Assembly: GCA_007123065.1 (NCBI GenBank)
Contig: SKSI01000058.1
Location: forward strand, 1-7,181
Length of the DNA: 7,181 nt
DNA from: Bacteroidales bacterium
GTDB lineage: Bacteria; Bacteroidota; Bacteroidia; Bacteroidales; UBA7960
Direction: 5' to 3'
A program made the position numbers and the translations under genes. Within the stretch, counting starts at the first letter, position 1, and the number at the start of each line of letters is the position of its first letter. Positions 7,137 to 7,181 of the stretch are shown one piece after another. The notes beneath the pieces are model-generated. The model saw nothing but the letters and a program-made list of their open reading frames with translations. It ran no database searches and was not told the DNA's origin.

Positions 7137-7181
7137 TTATTCAGCCTTTTTTTCTTCTTCTTTCTTCGCTTCCGTTTTGGC
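7137..7181 (-). CDS. rpsP: Probable 30S ribosomal protein S16, C-terminal end only
   Basis: Only the last 14 codons and the stop are in the window. They read AKTEAKKEEEKKAE, a highly charged Lys/Glu/Ala tail. Bacteroidota S16 proteins commonly carry such a low-complexity C-terminal extension, and rpsP usually lies directly upstream of rimM; here the gap is 21 bp. The identification therefore rests on synteny and composition, since no part of the conserved S16 core is visible. Another gene with a charged tail cannot be excluded. Confidence 0.6.
   Translation of the reverse strand, partial: AKTEAKKEEEKKAE

Overview
The window looks like an ordinary chromosomal stretch from a member of the Bacteroidota. 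Four things suggest this: a long protein with five DUF349 repeats ending in a coiled coil that contains an ENNIGFFA-type motif; a small PorT-like outer-membrane beta-barrel protein; a ClpB whose second Walker A reads GTTGVGKT, a form I associate with this phylum; and TAnnTTTG-type -7 promoter elements with weak Shine-Dalgarno sequences. The order and genus cannot be settled from the sequence alone. I see no tRNA, rRNA, CRISPR array, insertion sequence, phage gene or defence island.

Layout. On the + strand, positions 1-1892 hold the 3' part of a DUF349 protein whose reading frame is already open at the left edge. Its visible start is a 45-bp tandem repeat encoding an acidic, Pro/Gln-rich 15-residue unit. 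A 51-bp gap with two TAAATTTG boxes leads to a 210-residue secreted beta-barrel protein (1944-2576). The - strand genes begin one base later. Read in their own direction, from right to left, they are the last 14 codons of a probable rpsP (7137-7181), rimM (6582-7115), a 157-bp AT-rich gap, clpB (3829-6423) and an FtsX/LolC-E-like ABC transporter permease (2578-3798). The barrel gene and the permease gene converge tail to tail with a single base between their stop codons.

How the genes fit together. rpsP and rimM form the usual pair for making the 30S subunit: S16 and the factor that helps assemble the 30S head. ClpB rescues aggregated proteins after stress. It lies 30 bp upstream of the permease, so the two may share a transcript, although their functions are not obviously linked. 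The permease is probably one half of a lipoprotein-release or FtsX-like complex whose ATPase is encoded elsewhere. The barrel protein and the DUF349 protein have no firm function.

I found no convincing new multi-gene system. The points most worth a second look are the repetitive N-terminal tail of the DUF349 protein, the regular 77-residue period and a duplicated 20-base segment in its repeat array, the twin promoter-like boxes before the barrel gene, and the very tight convergent junction.
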